DNA from: Tepidicaulis marinus
GTDB lineage: Bacteria; Pseudomonadota; Alphaproteobacteria; Parvibaculales; Parvibaculaceae
DNA length: 64,000 nucleotides
Assembly (NCBI RefSeq): GCF_000739695.1
Contig: NZ_BBIO01000010.1
Coordinates: 62,001 to 126,000 of the forward strand
Direction: 5' to 3'
The notes under the pieces were generated by a model. That model ran no database searches, was not told the DNA's origin, and worked only from the letters and a program-made list of their open reading frames with translations. This document shows, in pieces, positions 16,775 through 25,475 of the stretch. How positions within the stretch are numbered: position 1 is the first letter of the stretch; every line of letters starts with the position of its first letter. The position numbers and the translations under genes are program-made.

Positions 16775-17800
16775 ATGAGCCTGCAGCGGCTGATCGTACG
16801 CGCTTTGATGAAACTGCCCGAAGGCGTGATCCTGAAAATGGCAGGCGGCGAGCCCGTCGAAATCGACGGCAATATCATGGACCCGCGCGTGCAGCTTCTT
16901 GCCGCGCAAGGGGCAAAGCAGCCTTCCATGGCGGCGATGAGCCCGGCCGAAGCGCGCGAAACCTCCTCTGCCGGACTTGCCATGCTGGATGATGCGCCCC
17001 GGCGCGGCGTTTCCATTCTCAACCGCACCATTCCGGGTCCTGCCGGTGAAATTCCGGTGCGCATTTACCGCCCGAGCGACAAGCAGAACGAGGCGCTGCC
17101 CGGTATCGTCTATTATCACATGGGCGGCTGGGTGATCGGCGATCTTGAAACCTGCAATCATTTCTGCTCGGTGCTGGCGGATGAATGCGGCGCGGCCGTC
17201 ATGTCGGTTGATTACCGTCTCGCGCCCGAACATGTTTTCCCCGCTTCCATCGAAGATGCGCTCGCCGCTTATGAATGGGCGGTCGCAAATGGCGCTGAGA
17301 TCGGCATGGATACCTCGAAGATCGCGGTGGGCGGGGATTCGGCGGGCGGCAACATGGCTGCCGTCGTCTGCCAGGAAGTAAAACGCAAGGGCGGCCAGCA
17401 GCCGGCCGCGCAATTGCTGATTTATCCCGCGACCGACCCGACGGATAAAGGCGGCTCGATGCAAAGCTGCGCAGAATGCTATCCCCTCACCAAGGAGATC
17501 ATGGATTATTTCCTGGATCACGCGCTGCCTGACAAATCCAAGGAAAGTGATCCGCGCGTCGCCCCGGCGCTCAGCGATGATCTGAGCGGCCTTGCGCCTG
17601 CCATTGTCGCAACGGCCGGTTTCGATCCCTTGCGCGATCAGGGCGAGGCTTATGCGAACAAGCTCAAAGCGGCCGGCGTCGACACGCTCTACCGCTGCTA
17701 TACGAGCCTCGCGCACGCCTTCACCGCCATGAGCGGCACGGTGCCCGAAGCCCGCCGCGCTTGCATCGAGCTTGCCCGCGATCTGAAGCGCCACCTTTAA
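16775..17800 (+). CDS. Alpha/beta hydrolase, hormone-sensitive-lipase (HSL) family esterase
   Basis: 341-residue carboxylesterase of family IV. The oxyanion motif is HMGGW (variant of HGGGW), the nucleophile elbow is GDSAGG, the acid is probably in DPLRDQG, and the catalytic His is in SLAHAFTA. Start is the ATG at 16775, with GGGGGA 5 bases upstream. Esterases of this family cleave short to medium acyl esters in the cytoplasm. It follows the TetR gene closely and precedes the oxidoreductase gene, so an ester-degradation module under TetR control is likely. Confidence 0.93.
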   Translation: MSLQRLIVRALMKLPEGVILKMAGGEPVEIDGNIMDPRVQLLAAQGAKQPSMAAMSPAEARETSSAGLAMLDDAPRRGVSILNRTIPGPAGEIPVRIYRPSDKQNEALPGIVYYHMGGWVIGDLETCNHFCSVLADECGAAVMSVDYRLAPEHVFPASIEDALAAYEWAVANGAEIGMDTSKIAVGGDSAGGNMAAVVCQEVKRKGGQQPAAQLLIYPATDPTDKGGSMQSCAECYPLTKEIMDYFLDHALPDKSKESDPRVAPALSDDLSGLAPAIVATAGFDPLRDQGEAYANKLKAAGVDTLYRCYTSLAHAFTAMSGTVPEARRACIELARDLKRHL

Positions 17801-17827
17801 AAACGAAAACAAAAAAAGGGAGGTCTC

Positions 17828-18802
17828 ATGCGCGCGCTCAGAGTGCATGAATTGTCGGAGGATATTTCCGTCCTGCGGATGGATGAGGTTGAGCTGCCGC
17901 CGCCCGGCGAAGGCGAGGTGCGGCTTGGCCTGAAAGCCTGTTCCATCAATTTTCCGGATATTTTGATGGTGCAGGGCAAATATCAGTTCAAACCGGAACT
18001 GCCCTTTTCTCCCGGCATGGAAGGGGCGGGCATCGTGCTCGAGGTAGGGCCGGGTGTCACCACGCTCCAACCCGGCGATGAGGTCGTTGCGGGTCTGCGC
18101 ATCGGCGGCTTTGCCGAGGAAGTGAATGCGCAGGCCTCTGCCTGCCGGCCCATCCCGGAAGGCATGGATTTCATCCAGGCCGCAGCTTATCCCGCAGCTT
18201 ATCTCACCGCTTATGTCGCGCTTGTCATTCGCGGCAATCTGCAAAAAGGCGAAACGCTGCTTGTCCATGGGGCAACCGGGGGCGTCGGTATGGCCGCCGT
18301 CGATGTCGGCAAGTTGCTCGGCGCGCGGGTCATTGCGACTTCAGCGTCGGATGAAAAGCTCGAAGCGGTGAAAAAACGCGGCGCCGATTGCACGCTCAAT
18401 GTCACGAAGGGCTTTAAGGACAAAGTGAAGGAGCTGACGGACGGGCGCGGCGCGGATGTGATTTACGATCCGGTGGGCGGTGATGTCTTCGATGAAAGCG
18501 TGCGCTGCATCGCCTGGAACGGGCGGCTGCTCATTATCGGCTTTACCAGCGGGCGCATTCCTTCCGTGCCGGTCAACATGCCGCTCATCAAAGGCTTTTC
18601 CGTTATCGGCGTGCGCGCCGGGGAGTATGGCCGCCGGGACCCGGAAGCGGGCAAGCGCAACATCGAAACGATCGACCGCTGGGCGGCGGAAGGTAAGATC
18701 GACCCTTATGTCTGCGCGACCTTTCCGCTTGAAAAAGCCGTCGATGCCATGCGCCTTCTCCAAGAGCGCAAGGCCATCGGCAAGGTCGTCGTGACGATGT
18801 GA
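17828..18802 (+). CDS. NADPH:quinone oxidoreductase family (zeta-crystallin-like) MDR protein
   Basis: 324-residue zinc-free medium-chain dehydrogenase/reductase. The N-terminal GroES-like part includes CSINFPDILMVQGKY and PGMEGAGIVLEVG; the nucleotide-binding part has GATGGVGMAAVDVGK at about 143-157 and DPVGGDVFDESVR. No structural zinc cysteines are seen. Likely reduces quinones or enones with NADPH. It has an ideal ribosome site (GGGAGGT) and is the last gene of the TetR operon. It converges on the SDR gene; a 9-bp hairpin GCGCAGCGT/ACGCTGCGC at 18814-18834 lies between them but has no T-tract. Confidence 0.92.
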   Translation: MRALRVHELSEDISVLRMDEVELPPPGEGEVRLGLKACSINFPDILMVQGKYQFKPELPFSPGMEGAGIVLEVGPGVTTLQPGDEVVAGLRIGGFAEEVNAQASACRPIPEGMDFIQAAAYPAAYLTAYVALVIRGNLQKGETLLVHGATGGVGMAAVDVGKLLGARVIATSASDEKLEAVKKRGADCTLNVTKGFKDKVKELTDGRGADVIYDPVGGDVFDESVRCIAWNGRLLIIGFTSGRIPSVPVNMPLIKGFSVIGVRAGEYGRRDPEAGKRNIETIDRWAAEGKIDPYVCATFPLEKAVDAMRLLQERKAIGKVVVTM

Positions 18803-18821
18803 AGGGGGCGGCAGCGCAGCG

Positions 18822-19712
18822 TCAAACGCTGCGCTTCGCCTTGTCCTTGTCGTTCGCGCCGCGGATCATCTCCTGCATCTGCTTCCATTCCTCATCCGTG
18901 ACCTTGGAAAGGCGCGGATAGAAATTGCCGCCGCTTGCATTGTAAGCCGCGCCGTCGATGGCGATGGTCTGGCCCGTCAGATACTCGCAGCCATCCCCCA
19001 TCAGGAAGGAGGCAAGGTTTGCGAGTTCCGGCATTTCGCCCACGCGGCCCATGGGAATGCCCTGGCGCGAGGCATCGCCCTCCGCGCTTTCGCCGGGGCT
19101 GAGCCGCGCCCAGGCGCCTTCCGTGGGAAAGGGGCCCGGGGCAATCGCGTTGAGGCGGATGCCGTATTGGCCCCATTCGGCGGCGAGCGACTGCGTCATG
19201 ACATTGATGCCCGCCTTCGACATGGCGGAGGGCACCGTGTAAGGCCCGCCATTCCACACCCAGGTGGTGAGAATGGAAATCACCGAACCCTTGTGCCCGC
19301 CCTCGATCCAGCGTTTGCCGACGGAATGGGTCACATAGAAGGAGCCGTGAAAGACGATATTGGCAATGGCATCGAAGCCGCGGGTGGAAAGATCTTTCGT
19401 CGGGCTGATGAAATTGCCCGCCGCATTGTTGACGAGGCCGCTCAAGGGCCCTTCTGCCCAGATATCGGCAATCATTTCATCGACGGCTTCCGCCACGCGG
19501 ATATCGCAGGCATGGGTTTTGACGCTGCCGCCATGCTTATCCATCAGCTCCTTGGCGGTTTCATCGAGCACCGCCTTGCGCCGCCCGCAAATGTGAATGT
19601 CGGCGCCGAGGCGCAAAAAGTCTTCCGCCATGACTTTGCCGAGGCCCGTGCCCCCGCCGGTGACGAGAATGCGTTTGCCTTTCAACAGGCCGTCGCGAAG
19701 CATGGATGTCAT
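18822..19712 (-). CDS. SDR oxidoreductase, 2,4-dienoyl-CoA reductase-like
   Basis: 296-residue short-chain dehydrogenase. The cofactor motif is TGGGTGLG at 18-25, with NNAAGNF and the C-terminal LTGQTIAIDG. The catalytic region PSAMSKAGINVMTQSLAAEWG keeps the Lys but has no Tyr in the YxxxK position, which is characteristic of the dienoyl-CoA reductase / trans-2-enoyl-CoA reductase SDR subfamily. It would use NADPH to reduce 2,4-dienoyl-CoA during oxidation of unsaturated fatty acids. Start ATG at 19712 has GGGAGG upstream; the reading further upstream to 19967 is low complexity and is rejected. The matching dienoyl-CoA isomerase is at 56583-57461. Confidence 0.88.
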   Translation of the reverse strand: MTSMLRDGLLKGKRILVTGGGTGLGKVMAEDFLRLGADIHICGRRKAVLDETAKELMDKHGGSVKTHACDIRVAEAVDEMIADIWAEGPLSGLVNNAAGNFISPTKDLSTRGFDAIANIVFHGSFYVTHSVGKRWIEGGHKGSVISILTTWVWNGGPYTVPSAMSKAGINVMTQSLAAEWGQYGIRLNAIAPGPFPTEGAWARLSPGESAEGDASRQGIPMGRVGEMPELANLASFLMGDGCEYLTGQTIAIDGAAYNASGGNFYPRLSKVTDEEWKQMQEMIRGANDKDKAKRSV

Positions 19713-19839
19713 ATCACCCTCCCTGATTGGTTTTATTTGAGAGGAAGATAGCAATTCAGCCGCCCATGGCGAGCTTTTGATGAGGCTTTGAGACGGCTTG
19801 GGGGGAAAGGCGCGGCGGACGCGGCGTCGCCCGACCGCT

Positions 19840-20187
19840 TTATTCCGCTTCGATCTCGGTCTTATTGGGATAGAAGGCGAAATATTCCCTGATGGGCTCG
19901 GCCTGCGCGATCGGCGTTTCGTAAGACCAGGCGGCATTTTCGATTTGCGTGTCGCCGGCCGCCGCATGCCAATGGGCCGCGTCGCCCTTTTTCGGGCAGT
20001 GGGTCACGCGGTCCGAACGGGTGAAAAGGTCCATCGCCACATCGGCGCGCGGAATGTAGAACACATCCGGCAGGCCCGTTTCATGCAGCACCAGCGCGTT
20101 GGTGGAAGCGGCCAGCACTTCGCCGCCATGGCGCACGGTGACTTTGCCTTTGTAAGGGGTAAAGCTGATGGGAGCCGGTGTCGCCAT
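19840..20187 (-). CDS. DUF427 domain-containing protein
   Basis: 115-residue single-domain protein. The conserved DUF427 core is visible: VRHGGEVLAASTNALVLHE, VFYIPRADVAM, and CPKKGDAAHWH followed by WSYETP near the C-terminus. The family has a beta-rich fold and no established reaction. AAGGA lies about 8 bases before the ATG. It follows the small DUF6460 gene on the same strand with an 18-base gap and is probably co-transcribed with it. Confidence 0.9.
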   Translation of the reverse strand: MATPAPISFTPYKGKVTVRHGGEVLAASTNALVLHETGLPDVFYIPRADVAMDLFTRSDRVTHCPKKGDAAHWHAAAGDTQIENAAWSYETPIAQAEPIREYFAFYPNKTEIEAE

Positions 20188-20205
20188 GGAATGGTCCTTC
20201 CAGTG

Positions 20206-20484
20206 TCAGTCTTTGCGCTGCGGCTCTTTTTCCACGAAAACGGACCAGAGCCGTACCAACAGCCATATAGGAAGCACGATCACCGCGCCCAATAGAAAAT
20301 AAGTGAACGACCAGTCGATCAGATTGAAGCCCATTTCCCAGACCCGGCTGATCGTGCCCAGAAAATCTTCCCAAAGCCGCCAGGGTTCGATGCCGAAAAT
20401 GGCAAGCACAATGCCCACGCCCACCGAGGCGAGGACAAGTTTGATCAAGGTGGGCAGAATGGGGCCGCCGAAAATCTTGTCCAT
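20206..20484 (-). CDS. DUF6460-like small membrane protein
   Basis: 92-residue protein with two hydrophobic segments, about 10-30 (LPTLIKLVLASVGVGIVLAI) and 58-80 (WSFTYFLLGAVIVLPIWLLV), joined by an amphipathic stretch containing IEPWRLWEDFLGTI. It resembles the small alphaproteobacterial family DUF6460, of unknown function. The C-terminus is charged (VEKEPQRKD). It sits between the MscS gene and DUF427 on the same strand. Confidence 0.75.
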   Translation of the reverse strand: MDKIFGGPILPTLIKLVLASVGVGIVLAIFGIEPWRLWEDFLGTISRVWEMGFNLIDWSFTYFLLGAVIVLPIWLLVRLWSVFVEKEPQRKD

Positions 20485-20601
20485 GGGGCTTTGCTCTCCT
20501 CAGCCTTTGACCCTTAGTTCTTATCCAAAGGGTGGCCATAAAACCCGGCAGACGCAAGGCCGCAATAAGCAGGCCCCGCTTCTGCCGGAATGTGAGGCGC
20601 C

Positions 20602-21435
20602 TTAATCGGCGGCGTTGTAAACGGTGCGCGAGGGGAAGGGGATGGTGATCCCGCCGCGGTCGAATTCTTCTTTCACCGCTTTGGTCAGGTCGAATTTGAC
20701 GGGCCAGTAATCGCCCGTCGCCGTCCAGGAGCGGGTGACGATATCGACCGAGCTTTCGCCGAGCCCCAGCACCGCGATAAAGGGTTCGGGGTCTTTCAGA
20801 ATGCGCGCGTCTTTCTCGATTTCCGCCTTGATGATGTCCATCGCTTTGTTGATGTCATCGCCATAGGAGATACCAAAGGTGATGTCCACACGCCGCGTCG
20901 AATAGGCATTGTAATTGCGGATTGCCTGACCCCAGACGTTGGAATTGGGCACGATGATCTGCACATTGTCCGGCGTGTTGAGCTCGGTGGTGAAAAGCGT
21001 GAGCTCCTTCACCGTGCCGGCAATGCCGCCCACCTCCACATATTGCCCTATACGGAAGGGACGGAAGATGAGCAGCATGACCCCGGCCGCCACATTGGAC
21101 AGCGTGCCTTGCAGCGCCAGGCCGACGGCGAGACCGGCGGCGCCCAGCACCGCGATAAGGCTTGTTGTCTCAATGCCGAATTGTGACAGCACCGCCAGCA
21201 CCGTCACGATGATGACGAGATAACGGACAATGGCGCCGAAGAAGTTTTTCAGCATGTCATCGAAGCGCGGCATCCGCCCGAGCGCCCGCACCGCCCAGTT
21301 CCGGGCCCGGCCCGCAAACCAGAAGCCGAGAATGAGAATGGCCACGGCGCCGATTAGGTTCAGCCCGTGTTCGACCACCAGCGGCATCAGCGCGTCGGCA
21401 TTATCCCGAATTAACTGCATCCATTCTTCCGGCAT
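20602..21435 (-). CDS. Small-conductance mechanosensitive channel, MscS family
   Basis: 277-residue inner-membrane channel that opens under membrane tension to release solutes. Three N-terminal helices are seen; TM3 is the pore helix with the Gly/Ala pattern GAAGLAVGLALQGTLSNVAAG at about 97-117, followed by the MscS beta-domain (FRIGQYVEVGGIAGTVKE) and the C-terminal alpha/beta domain ending in IPFPSRTVY. The length is that of canonical MscS. AAGGGGA lies upstream of the ATG. The gene is divergent from the Lhr-type helicase. Confidence 0.95.
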   Translation of the reverse strand: MPEEWMQLIRDNADALMPLVVEHGLNLIGAVAILILGFWFAGRARNWAVRALGRMPRFDDMLKNFFGAIVRYLVIIVTVLAVLSQFGIETTSLIAVLGAAGLAVGLALQGTLSNVAAGVMLLIFRPFRIGQYVEVGGIAGTVKELTLFTTELNTPDNVQIIVPNSNVWGQAIRNYNAYSTRRVDITFGISYGDDINKAMDIIKAEIEKDARILKDPEPFIAVLGLGESSVDIVTRSWTATGDYWPVKFDLTKAVKEEFDRGGITIPFPSRTVYNAAD

Positions 21436-21634
21436 GGCATCCCCTTTTCTTGGTTCTTCCCGGCGGTTCGATCTATCCGGCCATCTCTAGGCCCGGGCGT
21501 TTGGCCGTCAAAGCTTGTGTTGGCCCCATGTTGGCGCGCCGGGCCGGATTCGGCCAGTTTTTTTGCGGGCTTTGCAAGGAGGGCGGGGCCGCCTTCGCTG
21601 TTTCTGCCGCGCCCCGGCCCGCTATACTGAGCCC

Positions 21635-24163
21635 ATGAAGAATCCCGCCCTTGAAAACGCTGCGGATGCGGCCGGCCCGCTGCCTGCCCGTTTCGGCAAT
21701 TGGTTCGCGCAGCGCGGCTGGCAGCTGCGCGCCCATCAGCGCGAGTTGACCGAGCTTGGTCTTGCGGGCTACTCGGCGCTGCTCATCGCGCCAACGGGCG
21801 GGGGGAAGACGCTGGCGGGTTTTCTCGCCAGCCTGATCGAGCTTTCGCAGGAAGGCACGCATCCAGGGGGCATTCACACGCTTTATATTTCCCCGCTGAA
21901 AGCGCTCGCCGTCGATGTGCGGCGGAACCTTGAAATTCCGATCGAGGAAATGGGCCTCGATATCCGCCTTGAAACGCGCACCGGGGACACGCCGCAAAAC
22001 CGCCGTCAGCGCCAGCGGCGCGATCCGCCCGATATTCTCATGACGACGCCGGAGCAATTGGCGCTGCTTCTGTCTTACGAAGATGCGGCCCGGCTTTTCT
22101 CTTCGCTGCAATGCGTGGTGCTGGACGAACTTCACGCGCTCGCCAATACCAAGCGCGGGGATTTGCTTTCGCTGGGTCTTGCCCGCCTTTCAGCGCTTGC
22201 TCCTTCCATGCGGCGCATCGGCCTCTCGGCCACCGTGGCTGAACCCGATCAGTTGCGCCGCTATCTCGTGCCGCAGGTGGAAGGCGAAGAGCGGCTGAGC
22301 GCATTGGTCAAAGGGGAGGGCGGCGCGGTGCCGGAAATCGGCATTCTGACGCCGGAAGTCCGCATCCCCTGGTCCGGCCATTCGGCGCGCCATGCGCTGC
22401 CCGCCATTTACGAGGAAATCCGCAAGAACAAGACCGTGCTGATTTTCGTCAACACGCGCTCCCAGGCGGAATTCATCTTCCGCGATCTCTGGTACATCAA
22501 TGAAGACAATCTGCCCATTGCGCTGCATCACGGCTCGCTTTCGACCGAGCAGCGGCGCAAGGTGGAAGCGGCGATGGCGGCAGGCAGCTTGCGGGCCGTC
22601 GTCTGCACCTCGACGCTCGATCTCGGCATCGACTGGGGGGATGTGGACCTCGTTTTGAATGTCGGCGCGCCAAAAGGTTCAAGCCGTCTTTTGCAGCGCA
22701 TCGGGCGGGCCAATCACCGCCTTTCCGATCCGAGCCGCGCGCTGCTTGTCCCGGCCAACCGTTTCGAGGTGCTGGAATGCGAAGCGGCCCGGGCGGCAGC
22801 TCTTGCGGGTATTCATGACGGTATGGTGCCGAAGCGCGGCGCGCTCGACGTGCTTGCCCAGCATATTATGGGCATGGCCTGCTCGGCTCCTTTCGATGCG
22901 GACGAACTCTATGGTGAAGTGCGCAGCGCCGCCCCTTATGCGCATCTCACCCGCGCGCGTTTCGACAAGGTGCTCTCGTTCGTTGAAACGGGCGGCTATG
23001 CGCTGCGCACCTATGACCGTTACAGGCGCCTGCGGCCCAACAATATTTTCAAACAAGACCGGCGCTACCGCCTCGCCCATCCCCGTCTTGCTCAGCAATA
23101 TAGAATGAATGTCGGCACCATCGTCGAGGCGCCGATGCTGAAAGTGCGCCTGGTACGCCGGCGGCCGAACTCGGGGGCGCCCGTGCGCGGCGGGCGCGTT
23201 CTCGGGGAAATCGAGGAATATTTCATCGAGCAGCTTGTCCCCGGCGACACGTTTCTTTTTGCGGGCAAAATCCTGCGCTTCGAAGGGCTGGTGGAAACGG
23301 AAGCCTATGTCACAAGCTCGAAAAGCGAGAACCCGGCCATTCCCTCTTATGCGGGGGGCAAGTTTCCGCTTTCGACCTATCTTGCCGAAGAAGTGCGGCG
23401 CATGCTCTCCCAGCCTGCAAGCTGGAAGCACCTGCCGGATCAAGTGTCCGAATGGCTGCGCATTCAAGAATGGCGTTCGGAACTGCCGGGGCTCAATGAT
23501 CTTTTGGCCGAAACCTTTCCGCGCAACGATAAGTTCTATTTCATTTGCTATCCCTTTGAAGGGCGCCTTGCCCATCAAACCCTCGGTATGCTTTTGACAC
23601 GCCGCCTGGAGCGGGCAGGGGCGCGCCCATTGGGGTTCGTCGCGTCCGAATATTCGCTCGCCATCTGGTGCCTGCGCGATGTCGGGATGATGGCCGAGCG
23701 CGGGGATCTGTCTCTTGCTGCGCTCTTCGATGAGGACATGCTGGGCGATGATCTGGAAAACTGGCTTGCTGAATCCAACCTGATGAAGCGCACATTCCGC
23801 AATTGCGCCGTCATTTCCGGCCTGATCGAGCGGCGTTTTCCGGGCAAGGAAAAGAGCGGGCGGCAGGTGACGTTTTCCTCCGATCTGATTTACGACGTGC
23901 TTCGCGAGCATGAGCCGGATCACATTCTCTTGGAGGCGACCTGGGAGGATGCGGCGGCAGGTTTTCTCGATGTCGCCCGCGTTGCCGCCATGCTGGGCCG
24001 CATCAAGGGTCGCATCCGTTTGAAGCGGCTGGACCGCGTCTCTCCCCTTGCCGTGCCCGCGCTCCTTGATATCGGCAAGGAACCCGTTTATGGCGAAGCG
24101 AGCGAGGCGCTTCTGGCGGAAGCGGCGGATGATTTGATCGAAGAGGCGACGCGGCTTGTCTGA
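21635..24163 (+). CDS. Ligase-associated DNA damage response DEXH helicase (Lhr-like)
   Basis: 842-residue superfamily 2 helicase. Walker A is APTGGGKT at 52-59 and the DEXH box is DELH at 164-167. SATVAEP (motif III), HHGSLSTEQRRKVEAAM and QRIGRANH (motif VI) follow, then a long C-terminal Lhr core region. The length and its pairing with PdeM match the helicase of the ligase-associated repair set, whose usual partners are a metallo-beta-lactamase-fold exonuclease and an ATP-dependent DNA ligase; neither is next to it here. I took the ATG at 21635; upstream codons to 21515 are rich in Arg and Cys and unlikely. The last 8 bases overlap pdeM. Confidence 0.92.
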   Translation: MKNPALENAADAAGPLPARFGNWFAQRGWQLRAHQRELTELGLAGYSALLIAPTGGGKTLAGFLASLIELSQEGTHPGGIHTLYISPLKALAVDVRRNLEIPIEEMGLDIRLETRTGDTPQNRRQRQRRDPPDILMTTPEQLALLLSYEDAARLFSSLQCVVLDELHALANTKRGDLLSLGLARLSALAPSMRRIGLSATVAEPDQLRRYLVPQVEGEERLSALVKGEGGAVPEIGILTPEVRIPWSGHSARHALPAIYEEIRKNKTVLIFVNTRSQAEFIFRDLWYINEDNLPIALHHGSLSTEQRRKVEAAMAAGSLRAVVCTSTLDLGIDWGDVDLVLNVGAPKGSSRLLQRIGRANHRLSDPSRALLVPANRFEVLECEAARAAALAGIHDGMVPKRGALDVLAQHIMGMACSAPFDADELYGEVRSAAPYAHLTRARFDKVLSFVETGGYALRTYDRYRRLRPNNIFKQDRRYRLAHPRLAQQYRMNVGTIVEAPMLKVRLVRRRPNSGAPVRGGRVLGEIEEYFIEQLVPGDTFLFAGKILRFEGLVETEAYVTSSKSENPAIPSYAGGKFPLSTYLAEEVRRMLSQPASWKHLPDQVSEWLRIQEWRSELPGLNDLLAETFPRNDKFYFICYPFEGRLAHQTLGMLLTRRLERAGARPLGFVASEYSLAIWCLRDVGMMAERGDLSLAALFDEDMLGDDLENWLAESNLMKRTFRNCAVISGLIERRFPGKEKSGRQVTFSSDLIYDVLREHEPDHILLEATWEDAAAGFLDVARVAAMLGRIKGRIRLKRLDRVSPLAVPALLDIGKEPVYGEASEALLAEAADDLIEEATRLV

Positions 24164-24878
24164 CCTGGCGGCAGAGCAGAAATCGGGCAGCTTGCAGGTG
24201 CTGGGCACAAAGCTTCAGCCTCTGCCTGACGGCGCGCTTTATTGGCCGGAGCGGGAAACCCTCATTGTTGCCGATCTTCATTTTGAAAAAGGCTCGGCCT
24301 TTGCCGCCAAGGGCGTGCTCTTGCCGCCCTACGATACGGCGGCAACGCTCGCGCGCCTGGAACGGCTCTGCCGGGCGCTTGCCCCTTCAAGAGTGATCGC
24401 GCTCGGTGACAGCTTTCATGATGGCGAGGCGCTGGCCCGGATGGAGGAAGGCGCACGGGAACGCATCCGCGCCTTGGCGGCAAGCACCGATTGGATCTGG
24501 ATCGAGGGCAATCACGACCCCGCCCCGCCGCCCTTTTTCGGAGGGCAAGTGGAAAGCGCGGTCGATATGAAACCGCTCATCTTCCGCCATGAACCGCAAG
24601 CGGCTCCGGCAACGGGCGAGGTCGCTGGGCATCTTCATCCGTGCGCGGCGGTGCGTGTGCGCGGGCGCAGGCTGAGGCGGCGCTGTTTTGCAAGCGACGG
24701 CACGCGGCTTATCATGCCGTCTTTCGGCGCTTATACGGGCGGGCTCAATGTGCTCGACGCGGCCTTCGCGCCGCTTTTCGCCGGGCTCGAGTTTCATGCC
24801 TGGATGATCGGTGCCGAGCGCATCCATCCTGTCAAAGCCCGCACGCTTTTGCCCGATGGGGGAAGCGGCAAGGGGTAA
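24156..24878 (+). CDS. pdeM: Ligase-associated DNA damage response endonuclease PdeM
   Basis: 240-residue calcineurin-like metallophosphoesterase. Metal ligands are seen in the standard order: D40 and H42 in VADLHFEKG, GDSFHD, EGNHDP, and GHLHPC. The family is known as the nuclease partner of the Lhr-like repair helicase. The start is a TTG at 24156 inside the helicase gene (GAGG lies about 10 bases upstream); no ATG fits upstream of the first metal motif. The 8-base overlap with the helicase gene implies coupled expression. It ends 4 bases from the convergent DUF3429 gene. Confidence 0.9.
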   Translation: MSDLAAEQKSGSLQVLGTKLQPLPDGALYWPERETLIVADLHFEKGSAFAAKGVLLPPYDTAATLARLERLCRALAPSRVIALGDSFHDGEALARMEEGARERIRALAASTDWIWIEGNHDPAPPPFFGGQVESAVDMKPLIFRHEPQAAPATGEVAGHLHPCAAVRVRGRRLRRRCFASDGTRLIMPSFGAYTGGLNVLDAAFAPLFAGLEFHAWMIGAERIHPVKARTLLPDGGSGKG

Positions 24879-24882
24879 GCGC

Positions 24883-25413
24883 CTAGCCCGTGATGAGCCG
24901 GGCAAGCGCCGCCAGCATTGCCGCCATGGCAAGGAGCGTCAGCGGCGTGCGCAAAAGCCGGTACCAGGCCGGCGCATCGCCCGCTTTGACCGTTTGAATG
25001 TCCGCCAGATATTGCCCGCCATAACAGATGATAAGCACGCTGAGCGCCGGTAGCGGCGGCATCAGCAAGGCAAGCCAGGCAATGACGGAGGGAAGAACGG
25101 CCGCGATCAGCCCCGTGCGCAGCTCCCGCCGGGTTTCCGTATCGCTCGCATAGCCATGGCCTGCCATGGCAAGGCCCCAGCGCGCGCCGCCCAGAAAAGA
25201 AAGGATGATGGCGCCATAGGCCTGCAGCGCGAAAAGCGCATCGCGCGCCGCCGGGCTCGGCCAGGAAAGCCAGACGATGAGCGCGGTGCCCGCAAACGGA
25301 ATGAGCCCGGCATAGCCCAAAAGCGTGGCGCTGCCCGGCACCTTGATGCGGGGTTTTTTCTTTGCCGGCTGAACGGCGGGGGCGGAAGGGGCAGTCTTTT
25401 CGCTGCTCGACAT
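24883..25413 (-). CDS. DUF3429 family membrane protein
   Basis: 176-residue membrane protein with a basic Pro/Lys-rich N-terminus (AVQPAKKKPRIK) and about five hydrophobic segments from residue 28 onward. The conserved core YGAIILSFLGGARWGLAM at about 65-82 is typical of DUF3429. No enzymatic or transport activity is assigned to the family. It may be transcribed with no partner: the upstream ccdA stop is about 60 bases away on the same strand. Confidence 0.87.
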   Translation of the reverse strand: MSSSEKTAPSAPAVQPAKKKPRIKVPGSATLLGYAGLIPFAGTALIVWLSWPSPAARDALFALQAYGAIILSFLGGARWGLAMAGHGYASDTETRRELRTGLIAAVLPSVIAWLALLMPPLPALSVLIICYGGQYLADIQTVKAGDAPAWYRLLRTPLTLLAMAAMLAALARLITG

Positions 25414-25475
25414 GAAAGGCTCCCATGCTGGCCCGGGTCCTGGCCTCGGGCGCTTGCGGGGGCAGTCTACTGTCT

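Noticed and set aside
16757-18268. A 503-residue minus-strand reading frame over the esterase and oxidoreductase genes
   Set aside because: Spans two genes with correct catalytic motifs on the other strand; histidine/arginine-rich composition with no domain.
18814-18834. A rho-independent terminator between the oxidoreductase and the SDR gene
   Set aside because: The 9-bp stem GCGCAGCGT/ACGCTGCGC is strong, but there is no T-run on either side and it overlaps the SDR stop codon; left as a possible pause hairpin.
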